Assembly: GCF_026262505.1 (NCBI RefSeq)
Contig: NC_067203.1
Coordinates: forward strand, 15,202,392-15,266,391
Length of the DNA stretch: 64,000 nucleotides
Direction of reading: 5' to 3'
From: Trichomonas vaginalis G3
Lineage: Eukaryota > Parabasalia > Trichomonadida > Trichomonadidae
Notes under the pieces: generated by a model
Databases searched by the model: none
Told to the model about the DNA's origin: nothing
Seen by the model: only the letters and a program-made list of their open reading frames with translations
Made by a program: the position numbers and the translations under genes
Shown here: piece by piece, positions 49,930 through 60,542 of the stretch
How the letters are laid out: each line of letters begins with the position of its first letter
Position numbering within the stretch: the first letter of the stretch is position 1

Positions 49930-52809
49930 TTATTGATAAGATCTGAAGAACCAGTTTGTGAGCATAATTGATTCTGATTTTACAGTTGGATCGTTCATAA
50001 ATATGTCAGGATGAGATTTGTAGAATTGATATAAAATATCGATTATTTCAATCAAATCATTCATAGTAAAATAGAATTCATAATCATTTCCAAAAACAGA
50101 AGGTGTTTCGTTGACATATTTGATCAAAACTGAAAGAACTTCAGGATAAATTTGTTCACAATTCTGAGAGTTCAAAAGTTCTGTGCATATTTTAGAAATG
50201 TACATGTTCAAATGTGTTTTTTCAACATCAAACTTTTTGAGAATTGATTTAGTTGATTCTAAATTTTCGTTATATTTTGCTAACAAAAGTTCACAATCGA
50301 TTTCTGTCGATATATCGATACCAAGGAATTTCATCTTGCTGTACAATTCGATTAAATCACTGTTGTTTTCATTTGGACCTTCGTTGTAAATCAATGAACA
50401 AATTAACAAAGAAATACATTCATAAAGATTTTTGTTGTATCCAAAATCTGGGATGAGTTCAGTAAACATATGTAAAAACTCTCGAATTAAACCATTAAAC
50501 ATTGCATTGTTTCTCATTGAGCATGTAAACAACAAATTAGTTGTGTGTTGAATAGATTTGATACTATAATTTCTTTGTTCTAATGATTCAAATATCTTAT
50601 TATGAATATAATTAACATCAATAGAATCTGGAAGAATATTATTAGTCATTGCATAAATGATCAAATCAAAAATAGTAGAATTACTTTGAAGTTGATCAAT
50701 AGGAGTTATTACGTCATCGGATGATGAAACAAGTGGTATTAATTTATCAATAGGAAGATTTGCTTTGATTTCATCAATATTATAAAAGTTCTTCAAAATG
50801 AATTGTTTCGAATCTCCAATGAATTGTTTTGGATCTCCAATATATTGTTTGCAAAACTCTGAGATCACATTGTAGATATTATGATCAATAACTTCGAGTT
50901 TTGAAAGATAATCAGAAAACATCGTAAGATTGATGAATAAAGATGATTCATATAATGATTTTGTTTGTAACAAAATCAAAATATCACATAACATATCATA
51001 CCATACTGTATCCAAATGATTTCTTTTGGAAATTATAAAATTATAGATTGTGCACATGAAATTAATACAAAATTGAACAAAATAGAAAGTATTAAAATCA
51101 CTTTCATAAGAAGAGAATTCATCAATGATGAATCTGCTCTTAACAAGTAATAAATTAATCAAATTATTTTCAAAATCAGTTGTTAAATTATCATCATGAT
51201 TTGTTTCAATCAAGATAGAGATATAAATACTAGTAATTATGTTGCAAAATTCAAGAATATTGAAATCTTCTGATTCACTTTTTATCTTTTGCAAATCATA
51301 TTGTTCGAGCATTTGAACAATTTTGACTTTCGTTTCTGTATCTAAAAAATGATCTCTAATAGAAAGATTCAATAGATAAAGTGGTGCTAAAGATTTTGGT
51401 TCATTTTGGAAAATCTCAATAATTTGATTAATTATTAGATTGTAATCATTTACATTCAACATTTTAATGGCATTTGAAAGGAAAACTAATGAATATTGGA
51501 AAAATTCTGGATATTCAAAACAGAAGATAATGATATCAGTGTAAACATCTAAAGTTTTGTACTTACTAATTGTTTCTAGCCATGAAAAGAACATTTGCCA
51601 TTTATAATAATCGTTCATTTCTTTACTTACGTCAAATGTTTTTGAAATAATTCCATTTAAATCAATTGTTTCTATATCAGAAAATCCTTGAATATTAAAT
51701 GCATATGAAATTAATCCAAAAATCCTAAAGATATTGTAGTTTTGATCTAAATCATTTCCTTCAATGATTTTGTCAATGATTTCAACAGTTGCTGAAATTT
51801 TGTCAGAAAAATAATTCAAAATTTTGAAATTTGAAAGAATGATATCAATTTGGTCAATTTCGCAATTAAAAAGCAAATTAACAAGGAAGTCTACCAAAAT
51901 AAGTATTAATTCATCAGATACAGTAATAATCTCGCCAGTTTGTGATTCTTTTAATGAATAAACTTTGTTCCATTTGATACTTGAAATAAATGCAGGGAAA
52001 ATCTTGTTATAATCCAAAACAGAGATTTGATTAAGATCAAATGGAAAGTTACTGATTTCATCTACTAATAAATAATGCTTTGATTCATTAATAAAAATAT
52101 TAAAAATAAAATCTGTCAAAATTTTGGAATCATACAAATAAAAGGATCTTGAAATCAATGGAGATACAGATTCTGACAATTGTTTGTTTCTATCGGTTGA
52201 TTTATTATCATTATTGAAATATAATAGAATTTTTGATAATGTATAATAGCAACGGTTAAGATACTGTGGTTCAGATCGATTTAGTATTTCTTGGTTTAAT
52301 AAAACCACTTTTTCAAATAATAAATTTGCATTTTCATCTGTACATGGATTTGAAGCCATAATCAAAGGCTTAAGTCTGTTGTATCTTTGGTTTAATGTAT
52401 TTGTGTCTATGTTTATATCTATATATGAAAGCAATTCAAAAGGAGTTTCACATTTTACGAAATTTTGTTTCTCGTAATGCATTAAAAGTTCCTCAATTAA
52501 GCAAATTTTGAATCTTTTCCCTAATTCCGCATTCTCAATCTTAAAATTCGGCGGAATAAATTTAAGAATTGTTGCAATTATTTGAGTTCTTAGATTTTCT
52601 ACCTTAAAGCCACTGGATTGAATGTAGTCAATGACCTTACGGTTAAACAAGAGCATATAAGATTCCATGATCAAATTTGAAATTCCAGATTGAAAAATCT
52701 CTATTGCTGAACTTTGTACCTTCTTGAAAGTTTTTTCATCGAGTGCTCCTTGCAATGCTAATAATATGTTGTATACATAAAATGGTTTTATTTGTTGTTC
52801 GGTTTGCAT
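49930..52809 (-). CDS. Karyopherin-like HEAT-repeat protein (importin-13/transportin-3 type, tentative)
   Basis: 959 residues, intact. The N-terminus (YVYNILLALQGALDEKTFKK then AIEIFQSGISNLIMESYMLL) resembles the importin-beta N-terminal domain with its first HEAT helices. The rest is a long all-alpha solenoid without membrane segments or catalytic motifs. Transport of proteins between nucleus and cytoplasm would be its role if the assignment holds; low sequence conservation keeps it tentative. A TCATTTT initiator lies at 52820-52826, 15 nt before the ATG. A decayed piece of it is at 22177. Confidence 0.6.
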   Translation of the reverse strand: MQTEQQIKPFYVYNILLALQGALDEKTFKKVQSSAIEIFQSGISNLIMESYMLLFNRKVIDYIQSSGFKVENLRTQIIATILKFIPPNFKIENAELGKRFKICLIEELLMHYEKQNFVKCETPFELLSYIDINIDTNTLNQRYNRLKPLIMASNPCTDENANLLFEKVVLLNQEILNRSEPQYLNRCYYTLSKILLYFNNDNKSTDRNKQLSESVSPLISRSFYLYDSKILTDFIFNIFINESKHYLLVDEISNFPFDLNQISVLDYNKIFPAFISSIKWNKVYSLKESQTGEIITVSDELILILVDFLVNLLFNCEIDQIDIILSNFKILNYFSDKISATVEIIDKIIEGNDLDQNYNIFRIFGLISYAFNIQGFSDIETIDLNGIISKTFDVSKEMNDYYKWQMFFSWLETISKYKTLDVYTDIIIFCFEYPEFFQYSLVFLSNAIKMLNVNDYNLIINQIIEIFQNEPKSLAPLYLLNLSIRDHFLDTETKVKIVQMLEQYDLQKIKSESEDFNILEFCNIITSIYISILIETNHDDNLTTDFENNLINLLLVKSRFIIDEFSSYESDFNTFYFVQFCINFMCTIYNFIISKRNHLDTVWYDMLCDILILLQTKSLYESSLFINLTMFSDYLSKLEVIDHNIYNVISEFCKQYIGDPKQFIGDSKQFILKNFYNIDEIKANLPIDKLIPLVSSSDDVITPIDQLQSNSTIFDLIIYAMTNNILPDSIDVNYIHNKIFESLEQRNYSIKSIQHTTNLLFTCSMRNNAMFNGLIREFLHMFTELIPDFGYNKNLYECISLLICSLIYNEGPNENNSDLIELYSKMKFLGIDISTEIDCELLLAKYNENLESTKSILKKFDVEKTHLNMYISKICTELLNSQNCEQIYPEVLSVLIKYVNETPSVFGNDYEFYFTMNDLIEIIDILYQFYKSHPDIFMNDPTVKSESIMLTNWFFRSYQ

Positions 52810-52819
52810 TCTTTGAGAA

Positions 52820-52826
52820 AAAATGA
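52820..52826 (-). promoter_or_regulatory. TCA-type initiator
   Basis: TCATTTT on the minus strand fits the trichomonad Inr TCA(+1)Y(T/A); the implied 5' UTR is about 15 nt. Confidence 0.6.
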
Positions 52827-53384
52827 AATAAAATTTTACTTCACAAATTTTAAAGGAAAATCTCTTGGAAAAAATCCAAATTGAGAAATTATTTTCTCAT
52901 GAATGATGATGCAGCAGTTTTCAAGTCAATTCGTGTGAAATCGATTATTTGCGAGTGAAAAATAGTTGTTTTACAATTCTTCATAAAAATTGAGAACTTT
53001 ACAAAAAAACTTTATCAAGAATTTGGAAAGAGCATAAATTTTCAATTTGAACCACTTGTTGTTTCAAAATTCAAGTCTGTCTTCCTTAATTATTTATAAA
53101 AACTTTGAGAAAACCAGTTTCATCATTTCTAAATTTTATAATGTGCGAAAACCAAAACTTCTTTTAACTCTTAAATACACAAAGCGAGTTCTATGAGAAT
53201 TCAAGCAAAGGCACTTGCATTATAAGTCCTTCTGCTTTACTATTTAAATCTCGGGTCACAAATTTAAATCTCGTTTTAAGTCAGATAGGTGTAAGTGCAT
53301 CCTTAAACGAGAGTATAAAAGTAATTCAATGAATAGATAGATGAAAAATTTTAAATAAATATAATACAAATATAAAAAAAATTA
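52827..53384. other. Intergenic spacer
   Basis: Upstream of the karyopherin-like gene and downstream of the CARMIL-like gene. No gene, repeat or foldable block seen. Confidence 0.5.
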
Positions 53385-55547
53385 TCAAACTTGATCAAAG
53401 TTATCCTCATCATTTCCAAGTGCTTCTGGGCTGACTTCTTTAGCACCTTCTTTGAACAATCCTCTTGAATCGCTTGTGTACTCAGAAGTTCTTCCCATTG
53501 ACTGCTGGAAGATAACATCTCCGATATGTTCCATTCTGTTCTTGAAAGATTCTTCATCGAAAGGAATTGATTCATTATCAAGATGAGAAACATATTCTTT
53601 TGTTATCTCAATCAAGTAGTTCAATCTTCCTTCCAATGTCGACAACCTCGTCTTCTTTTGTATTTTATTGAACGTATCAACAATCTCTGGCCCAAGTCTT
53701 TGCATGGCGAGCCCGAGAACAAACATGTCTTCGTTCGGAAAATCGCAGGAAAGAATGTTTTCTCGTTCACTAATTTCCTTCCAAAATTCAAAGAAAGGCT
53801 GTGGAGTATGTGGACGAAATCCATCAGCACCGAGCTCAATAATACTTGGCATTACCTTAACAAGCTCTCTGTAACAGTCCAATCCGGTGTCCGATGTATT
53901 CTTACATGACAAAGATAATCTTAATAACTTCAAATCCTTCAAAGAGTCAACGAACTGTGAGAAAACGCTTGTTGGGAACTTGCCACTGAGATCCAAACCT
54001 TTGATTGGTATGATATGGAGTAACTGTGTCAAACATGAAAGGAATAATGTTGAATCTCCACATGTAAGCTCGTTCATTGATAGGAGATGGCATTTTGACT
54101 GGGTGAACAAGAAGGCAAAGAAGTACTTTATCGAGTCTTTGGGAATATAATTGCCTGACCAATCGATTTCGCAAAAATTGGGTAATAATTTATTGAAATC
54201 GAGTTGACTGAGCATTTCGTACGCAGAAGTTTTCAAAACTAATTCATGCGCTTGGAAAATAAATGGAATTTTGGCGGTTTTGTAAAGTAACAATTCTATC
54301 AAAGTTTTGAATGAAGTATCAGTAAAAGAAGAAAACGAAATATTGAGCAATGTCAATGATTTAGGTAACTCCAGATCAAAGGGTACGTCTGTTCTGAACT
54401 GTAGATGTGTTAATCCTAAAGCTCTGAGCCTTGTTTTTGATGAACAAATGGCTTTTAGCAAATGTGTTGCATCTATGTCAAGACATGCTCTGAACGTAAG
54501 AGAAACTAGGTTCTGTGTGAACCCAAGAAGCCTTGTGATATCGAAAAATGGGAATGGCTTCATTGAAACTCTGACTAAATAAAGATATCTGACATTGCAA
54601 GCAGATTCTGATTCTGAGAAACAAGTAACTATATCTCCAAACTCTTGTGGTCTGAGAACGCATGATGCAATGATGATTTCATCCATTGGTGATGAAATTT
54701 GATTTGCATTTGAAAATAAATCTCTAATTACAAGTCCACATGATCGTAAGAACCAATATCTCTTTATGCTAGTCTTTGAAATGGGCTCTAATTGAAAACT
54801 GACTGGATTTCTTTCTTTATAATCTGCAAATGCGATTCTTTCGATTTTTTGAGCATTTTTCATGATTGCATTTACAAGAGGAGAGAATTTTGATGAAACA
54901 CAGCTTTGAAAACAAACTGTTGCGATTGTTGGATCCCATCCAATTGCATGGCCAATAGCTGTTGCGAAATTTCCTGGATGGAATTTATTTCCAAGTACAA
55001 GTAAGTTGCGATGGCTAGTTTCAAATTTCGTGAAATAGTCAAGTGCTGTAATTTGATTGCTTTTTATATGATAATAATGTGCAAGGAATAATGATCTGTG
55101 TCTTAATGCGCTGGATGATCGTATTACATCATTGTAATCAGGAAGAGGAATGTCAGATCTAATTGTCATAAATTTGAAGTTTTTAACTCCATTTGTACAC
55201 TCTGAAAACATGGAGAGAAGTACATCTACTATAGGAACAATTTCGTTACTTTTGATCAATAGTGAATTATCTTTAAATGTCATGGTAAATGAATTTTGTT
55301 GAACGTAAAAATCAGTACAATCCAGCAAATGATATTTGTTATAGTATTCAGGGCCGCTTATCATTGTTGTTTTGAATAAATAAATGGCTCCATACGTTGC
55401 CATAATTATTCCTGACAAATAGAATTCATTTTGACTTTCTTGAAAGTCGATCTTTGCTGTTAATAATGGCTTCTCACCTTCGGTCCATGCACTTTTCAGC
55501 ATGATTTGGAGTCTTGAATTGTTGATTGCAAGATACTCCTTATCCAT
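53385..55547 (-). CDS. CARMIL-like leucine-rich repeat protein
   Basis: 720 residues, intact. N-terminal about 120 residues have a PH-like beta fold (IMATYGAIYLFKTTMISGPE, SFTMTFKDNSLLIKS), followed by RNI-type LRRs (NVRYLYLVRVSMKPFPFFDI, LVSLTFRACLDIDATHLLKA, KGLDLSGKFPTSVFSQFVDS) and a charged C-terminal tail. PH plus LRR is the layout of CARMIL proteins, which bind membranes and actin capping protein; trichomonads carry many. No clear capping-protein interaction motif was seen in the tail. A TCATTAA initiator at 55554-55560 gives a leader of about 11 nt. Confidence 0.7.
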   Translation of the reverse strand: MDKEYLAINNSRLQIMLKSAWTEGEKPLLTAKIDFQESQNEFYLSGIIMATYGAIYLFKTTMISGPEYYNKYHLLDCTDFYVQQNSFTMTFKDNSLLIKSNEIVPIVDVLLSMFSECTNGVKNFKFMTIRSDIPLPDYNDVIRSSSALRHRSLFLAHYYHIKSNQITALDYFTKFETSHRNLLVLGNKFHPGNFATAIGHAIGWDPTIATVCFQSCVSSKFSPLVNAIMKNAQKIERIAFADYKERNPVSFQLEPISKTSIKRYWFLRSCGLVIRDLFSNANQISSPMDEIIIASCVLRPQEFGDIVTCFSESESACNVRYLYLVRVSMKPFPFFDITRLLGFTQNLVSLTFRACLDIDATHLLKAICSSKTRLRALGLTHLQFRTDVPFDLELPKSLTLLNISFSSFTDTSFKTLIELLLYKTAKIPFIFQAHELVLKTSAYEMLSQLDFNKLLPNFCEIDWSGNYIPKDSIKYFFAFLFTQSKCHLLSMNELTCGDSTLFLSCLTQLLHIIPIKGLDLSGKFPTSVFSQFVDSLKDLKLLRLSLSCKNTSDTGLDCYRELVKVMPSIIELGADGFRPHTPQPFFEFWKEISERENILSCDFPNEDMFVLGLAMQRLGPEIVDTFNKIQKKTRLSTLEGRLNYLIEITKEYVSHLDNESIPFDEESFKNRMEHIGDVIFQQSMGRTSEYTSDSRGLFKEGAKEVSPEALGNDEDNFDQV

Positions 55548-55553
55548 CTGAAA

Positions 55554-55560
55554 TTAATGA
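55554..55560 (-). promoter_or_regulatory. TCA-type initiator
   Basis: TCATTAA on the minus strand, 11 nt before the ATG at 55547. Confidence 0.5.
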
Positions 55561-55706
55561 TTTCGAAACATTTGAAATATGCTCTTTATTAGTAGTATAT
55601 TATTGTTATTAAATTGTAATTGGATAGATCAGTTAGAAATGAATTTTCATATCCAATTGCTTAAAGTACATTAAAAGATGATCTATTTTGAAGAATATTA
55701 CTGATT

Positions 55707-58018
55707 AAGGGTTTCGTTTTGCTAAAATTGTCACTTTTATAGCATATTTGTTTTTGGATGTTTTGCGAAACCAAAAAAAAAAAACTATGATATACAATGT
55801 GTGTGTAAAGAAAATACTTTATTTACTAGTTAAAAAATCATTTGGTATTGATCAAGTTATTTTTTCTGGATAAGATATTATATGGATAATTGGATAGAAA
55901 ATACAATTATATAATTTTGTACCTGGTTTAATTAAGCTAATTGTCATCAGAAACTTGTAATTTTTATGAATTTCAGATTTTCTTTTCATTACTGCTTTTC
56001 TTAATAGGTCAAGTTCTTATTTACATTATAAAGTATGATATTTACAAATATCAAGTTATCGTGTTTTTTGAGAAATTATGAGAAACAAATAAAAATGAAA
56101 AAGATAGGAATAGCAATGAATAGTGATGTGGGTATAGAAAATGTAAGAGATATGAATGCAAAGCAATCAGTATTTAGGACATTGACCACAGATTTCGAAA
56201 AAAAAATGCTGCATATTGAGCGAAAACTATGATTATATTATAAGGCTGTCATTTAAAGCATAATGAAACTATTCCCTTTTCATTTTAATCGAATAAGATA
56301 GTAAAGATTTTTGAATTAGCTAGAAACTGATGAGATGTTTTCACAAATCAGATTTTTAATCTCTATAATGCATAATTCACTCAATATCTCAATTTTGATA
56401 TTGCGAGATATTTTTGCTATCGGTTTCGCAATTTTGACACAATAGCAAGAGGGTTCTATAAGAATTATTATCAACGTAGAATCTGAATATCATATCAGAA
56501 AATGTCGCAAATCTGACATTTACCCGACCAAATAGCAAAAATAATTGAATACTTTTCGCAAAAACTTTAAAAATCGATAAAAATATGAAATATGTTGTAA
56601 ACAGAAATTCATCAAAAGTGACACCTCAGAAAAGCTAAAATATTGAATTTTTGGAACTTTTGATAGAGCACGTTTTTAAATATTAATTAAAGTAAATGTA
56701 TATTTTGTAAAGATTCTTTTTAATAAAAAAATAAAATTTTGAAGAAGAACACAAAATCTTCTAAAAAATAATATCACATAAACTCATATTATTTTCTAAT
56801 ATATAACTATTTTATATAAAAATCAAATTCAATGATCTTAAAAGCGAAGGATAAACCTCAAAATTTACGAATATAATGAGTGGGAATATAATGCTTATCT
56901 ATCATAAAACCATATGAAATATCAATTTTTGCTTTACGCCTAATTTTTGACGACAATTAGCAAAAAATGTTAAATGTTAACACTCAGTCCATTTGAATAT
57001 GAAAAATAAAATTGACTTTGATTAAATGTTTTTATTTATCATGCAATTCTTCTTGCGACCAAAGATTTGAATAAAATTTCAAAAAATAAGATAACTTAAA
57101 AAATAATATACGGTAGTGTTTACTAATAGATGAATAGTATATAAATTCTATTAAAATGGATTTGATCCAAAAAAATATAAAATCAAAAATAATTGTTATA
57201 ATTTAAATGAAGAAGTAATTTAAAACGATTTTATTTATGATCAAATTTTATATATTTTTTGGATCAAATCCATTTTAATAGAATTTATATACTATTCATC
57301 TATTAGTAAACACTACCGTATATTATTTTTTAAGTTATCTTATTTTTTGAAATTTTATTCAAATCTTTGGTCGCAAGAAGAATTGCATGATAAATAAAAA
57401 CATTTAATCAAAGTCAATTTTTTTTTCATATTCAAATGGACTGAGTGTTAACATTTAACATTTTTTGCTAATTGTCGTCAAAAATTAGGCGTAAAGCAAA
57501 AATTGATATTTCATATGGTTTTATGATAGATAAGCATTATATTCCCACTCATTATATTCGTAAATTTTGAGGTTTATCCTTCGCTTTTAAGATCATTGAA
57601 TTTGATTTTTATATAAAATAGTTATATATTAGAAAATAATATGAGTTTATGTGATATTATTTTTCAGAAGATTTCATTCTATATGCCTATGAAAAGTACT
57701 CTCAAAACTAACTTTTCCCTAATTATAATTAAATCTAGAATATTGTATTATGCTTAGTATTATTTCATTTTTCTCATTCAATTTAGAATTTACAAATGTC
57801 AAAAAATTGAGAGCTGTCACTTTTGATGAATTTCTGTTTATTACAAATATAGATATTAAAGAGACTTTTTATATAATATTCATAAAGATTTTCCAAAAAT
57901 ATGATACCGCAAAATTAAAAAAGTGACGTCTTGAGTGGAGTCAAAGGTCGAAATTGCTAGCTAAATGTTTTTTTAGCGAAATTGCGTATTGTACGTTTTT
58001 TCGCAAAACGAAACCCTT
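55707..58018. mobile_element. Fold-back DNA element, 2.3 kb, non-autonomous
   Basis: Terminal inverted repeats AAGGGTTTCGTTTTGC (55707-55722 and complement 58003-58018). Flanking 9-mers TTACTGATT and ATACTGATA share a 7-bp core, like a decayed 8-9-bp target duplication, which would suit a MULE-type element. Inside is a nested palindrome: 22-bp outer arms (56601-56622 and 57816-57837) and long inner arms. No transposase-like frame; the short frame at 56035-56232 has no family content. Confidence 0.65.
56754..57674. repeat. Near-perfect palindrome with ~420-bp arms
   Basis: 56754-57183 and 57245-57674 are reverse complements differing at only a few positions, with a loop of about 60 bp. Such near-identity implies recent formation or ongoing conversion between arms. 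Confidence 0.9.
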
Positions 58019-58134
58019 ATACTGATAGAATTTTGAAAAATGTGCATGTCCTCCTGAATATGTTAGATTTGCAAATAAATTTTGTTCAATTATGGAGATA
58101 AGTAAAATTTGCATTAATATTTAGATATGTAACA

Positions 58135-58141
58135 TCATTTT
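58135..58141 (+). promoter_or_regulatory. TCA-type initiator
   Basis: TCATTTT directly before the ATG at 58142. It would give a leader of 5 nt for that ATG or 56 nt for the ATG at 58193. Confidence 0.5.
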
Positions 58142-59977
58142 ATGATTATACTCGAATTTTTGATAATATCTAAAATTGATGAAGAAATCAAAATGTTAAA
58201 CGGCAAAGCAGGGGATCTTCCTTATCAAGTAGTCTATGCAACAAGTAATGCTGCAAGATCAACTGCAGTAAACATTTGCACAAATTCTGCTTACGAAGAT
58301 GGATGGATGTCCGCTCCAAATTCATTTTATCCGCAAGAATTAATTCTCGACTTTCATCGCTCTGTTTGCGCAACAGAAATCAAAATAATTTCACATCAAT
58401 ATGCTATTCCAAAAGAAGTTTTCTTTGAAATTGCAGATGATATATTACCATGGAAACGCGCCACTTTTAACCCAATATCTTCAACTAAATTTACCGACAA
58501 CAAAGAAAGACAATATAAAGCGCGAGAAATGAGATCAGCAACACTTCCAGGAATTCATTTTCGTTTTCTCAAACTAAAGATAACAGGCGCGTTTCAAAAT
58601 CCACAAAATACAAAGAACCAAGTCGGAATAGTTTCATTTACTGTAAATGGAACTATAGATAATACATTTGATGACGAAGAAATTTTAAGATTAACAGACT
58701 TAAAGCGTCAAGCAGTTGATACCGAGGACTATCTTCTTGCAGCAAAGATAAATTCACAATTAAAGGCATATAAAGCCAATAAAGCGGCAATCGACGAATT
58801 AAATAAACAAAAGGATGAAGCAGTTAAAGTACAAAACTATACACTAGCCGAACGCCTTAAAAATGAAATTGCGAGACTCTCTAATCAGCCATTTGCTGAA
58901 GAACCTTTACCTCCTCCACAAAATCTTCCAAATTATCAGCCAGAAATACATTACGATCAAGAGCCAATACCAATAACTCGTAGATCTTCCGCTCGCGAAT
59001 CTCAACAGTCATACATAAGTGAAAGATCTCCACAGATTCAGAGCTTCGACCAAGAACCTTCACAAGAACCATCAATGATGACTGATAACAGACCAATACA
59101 TGCAATGGAAGGTGATCAGTACAGTATTGCCGAATCAACTCCACCTCGTCGTCGCTCAAATCAAGGAAGAAGACAAATGAGACAACAACCGCCAGAACTC
59201 CAAAATTCAAGAGCATTTGATGACGAAAACATGTCACAAGAAATCCAAGTTGAGAAACTAACAGAACAGGCAGCTCTTGAAAGCCAAGAACTCATAGAAG
59301 CTCTTGGAGAAGAGCCTCTTAGATACTTCTACAGCAGAACTGTTTCATCAAGAGTCAGAGGTTACGAAATGGTCAGAGATGGAATATTTAATGCTCGTAG
59401 AAGACAAACACAACTTTTTGTTAGATTCATGGATATTATACAATTAGAATCTAATCCACAGTGTTTCTCAGCTGCTTTGAATGTCATCAAAGAACTCACA
59501 AGTAACTTAGATTTAACAAGAGATGCAAAGCACGTAATAGAACGTTTTATTCCGAAAATTGTTGACAGATTAAGTGCGATGACAGCAACAAACAAAAGAG
59601 TTAATACTGAATGCCAGAAGTTCCTTATATGGGCAGCTTCAGATAGAATCATTGGACCGGCTCCTGTTGTTGAAGCAACAGTAAAGATGCCAAGACAAGG
59701 TCAAAACGCTCCATCTTTGTCAATGAGATTAATCGTTTTGGATGAAATCATTAACAAATATGGAGAATTTGACATTGACATGGTAAGTATCGGTAATTTC
59801 GCTGCCAATTGCTTGGATAATTCACAAGCTGATGTAAGGAATAGATCAATGAAGATTTTCGAGTCTTTGTTCAATATTGAAAGGATGGATGTAATTGATG
59901 CTCTCTTTAAGAGGGATGGAAAGCTTAATATGCCGAAGCCAATTATGGAAATGTATAATGCAAGAAGGAGACGCTAA
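58142..59977 (+). CDS. CEP104: CEP104-like ciliary tip protein
   Basis: 611 residues from 58142, or 594 from the ATG at 58193, where similarity to CEP104 begins (LPYQVVYATSNAAR). Residues about 20-190 form the N-terminal jelly-roll: SAPNSFYPQELILDF, EIKIISHQYAIPKEVFFEIA, and QYKAREMRSATLPGIHFRFL. Next comes a helical hairpin (LKRQAVDTEDYLLAAKINSQ, VKVQNYTLAERLKNEIARL), a disordered Pro/Ser linker, and a C-terminal TOG-type alpha solenoid (SRVRGYEMVRDGIFNARRRQ onward). Animal CEP104 (about 925 residues) binds tubulin and the flagellar tip. This version stops after the TOG domain and lacks the C-terminal zinc fingers. Intact. Confidence 0.85.
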   Translation: MIILEFLIISKIDEEIKMLNGKAGDLPYQVVYATSNAARSTAVNICTNSAYEDGWMSAPNSFYPQELILDFHRSVCATEIKIISHQYAIPKEVFFEIADDILPWKRATFNPISSTKFTDNKERQYKAREMRSATLPGIHFRFLKLKITGAFQNPQNTKNQVGIVSFTVNGTIDNTFDDEEILRLTDLKRQAVDTEDYLLAAKINSQLKAYKANKAAIDELNKQKDEAVKVQNYTLAERLKNEIARLSNQPFAEEPLPPPQNLPNYQPEIHYDQEPIPITRRSSARESQQSYISERSPQIQSFDQEPSQEPSMMTDNRPIHAMEGDQYSIAESTPPRRRSNQGRRQMRQQPPELQNSRAFDDENMSQEIQVEKLTEQAALESQELIEALGEEPLRYFYSRTVSSRVRGYEMVRDGIFNARRRQTQLFVRFMDIIQLESNPQCFSAALNVIKELTSNLDLTRDAKHVIERFIPKIVDRLSAMTATNKRVNTECQKFLIWAASDRIIGPAPVVEATVKMPRQGQNAPSLSMRLIVLDEIINKYGEFDIDMVSIGNFAANCLDNSQADVRNRSMKIFESLFNIERMDVIDALFKRDGKLNMPKPIMEMYNARRRR

Positions 59978-60542
59978 AAATAATGGAATATTTGTTTATA
60001 ATTCGACTAAAATTTAATATTGTTTATGATTATTCTAAAATAATCCTTAATATTTCAACAGAAAATCCTAATTATGTTTCGTGATTCTATTCATCCATTC
60101 CAATTGATATTTTAACACATATGAACTTTCCATAATGTATCGTATTCCATCGTGGATATAAATAAAATGTATTATCTTTTAGGCAAATCGTTTTTAATTC
60201 TATTGGTAAGCATGTTTAGAGTATAGCCATGGTCAAACGTCAAAATGAAAATGAAAATTAAGGGTATTATTGAAAACTAAAGGCTTTTGAATAAAAATTC
60301 ATTAAGAAATGGCATCTAGTAGAAGGCACATTTCAGATTCTTTAAATATAACGCCTCAATCTATTGTAATTGGTTATGGCTGAACGATTATTTTTATTTC
60401 AATTATTGATAGCTCAATACAATAACCGTAATATAATCTGAAATTTCACCCATCTTTTTCCCTAGAAAAAAAGAAATGTATATTCGTTTGGAAATATGTG
60501 GATGTATTTCAGATTCGATTTAAAATTTTTGACACTTGTGTA
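59978..60542. other. Intergenic spacer
   Basis: No gene or clear regulatory element seen. The region just before 60543 has no convincing TCA initiator. Confidence 0.4.

Noticed and set aside
53583-54663. Plus-strand and alternative-frame ORFs over the CARMIL-like gene
   Set aside because: Shadows of an intact 720-residue gene; no domain content and no initiator.
56035-56232. 65-residue frame inside the fold-back element
   Set aside because: Low-complexity Lys/Met-rich frame with no homology seen; it lies outside the palindrome but within a non-coding element.
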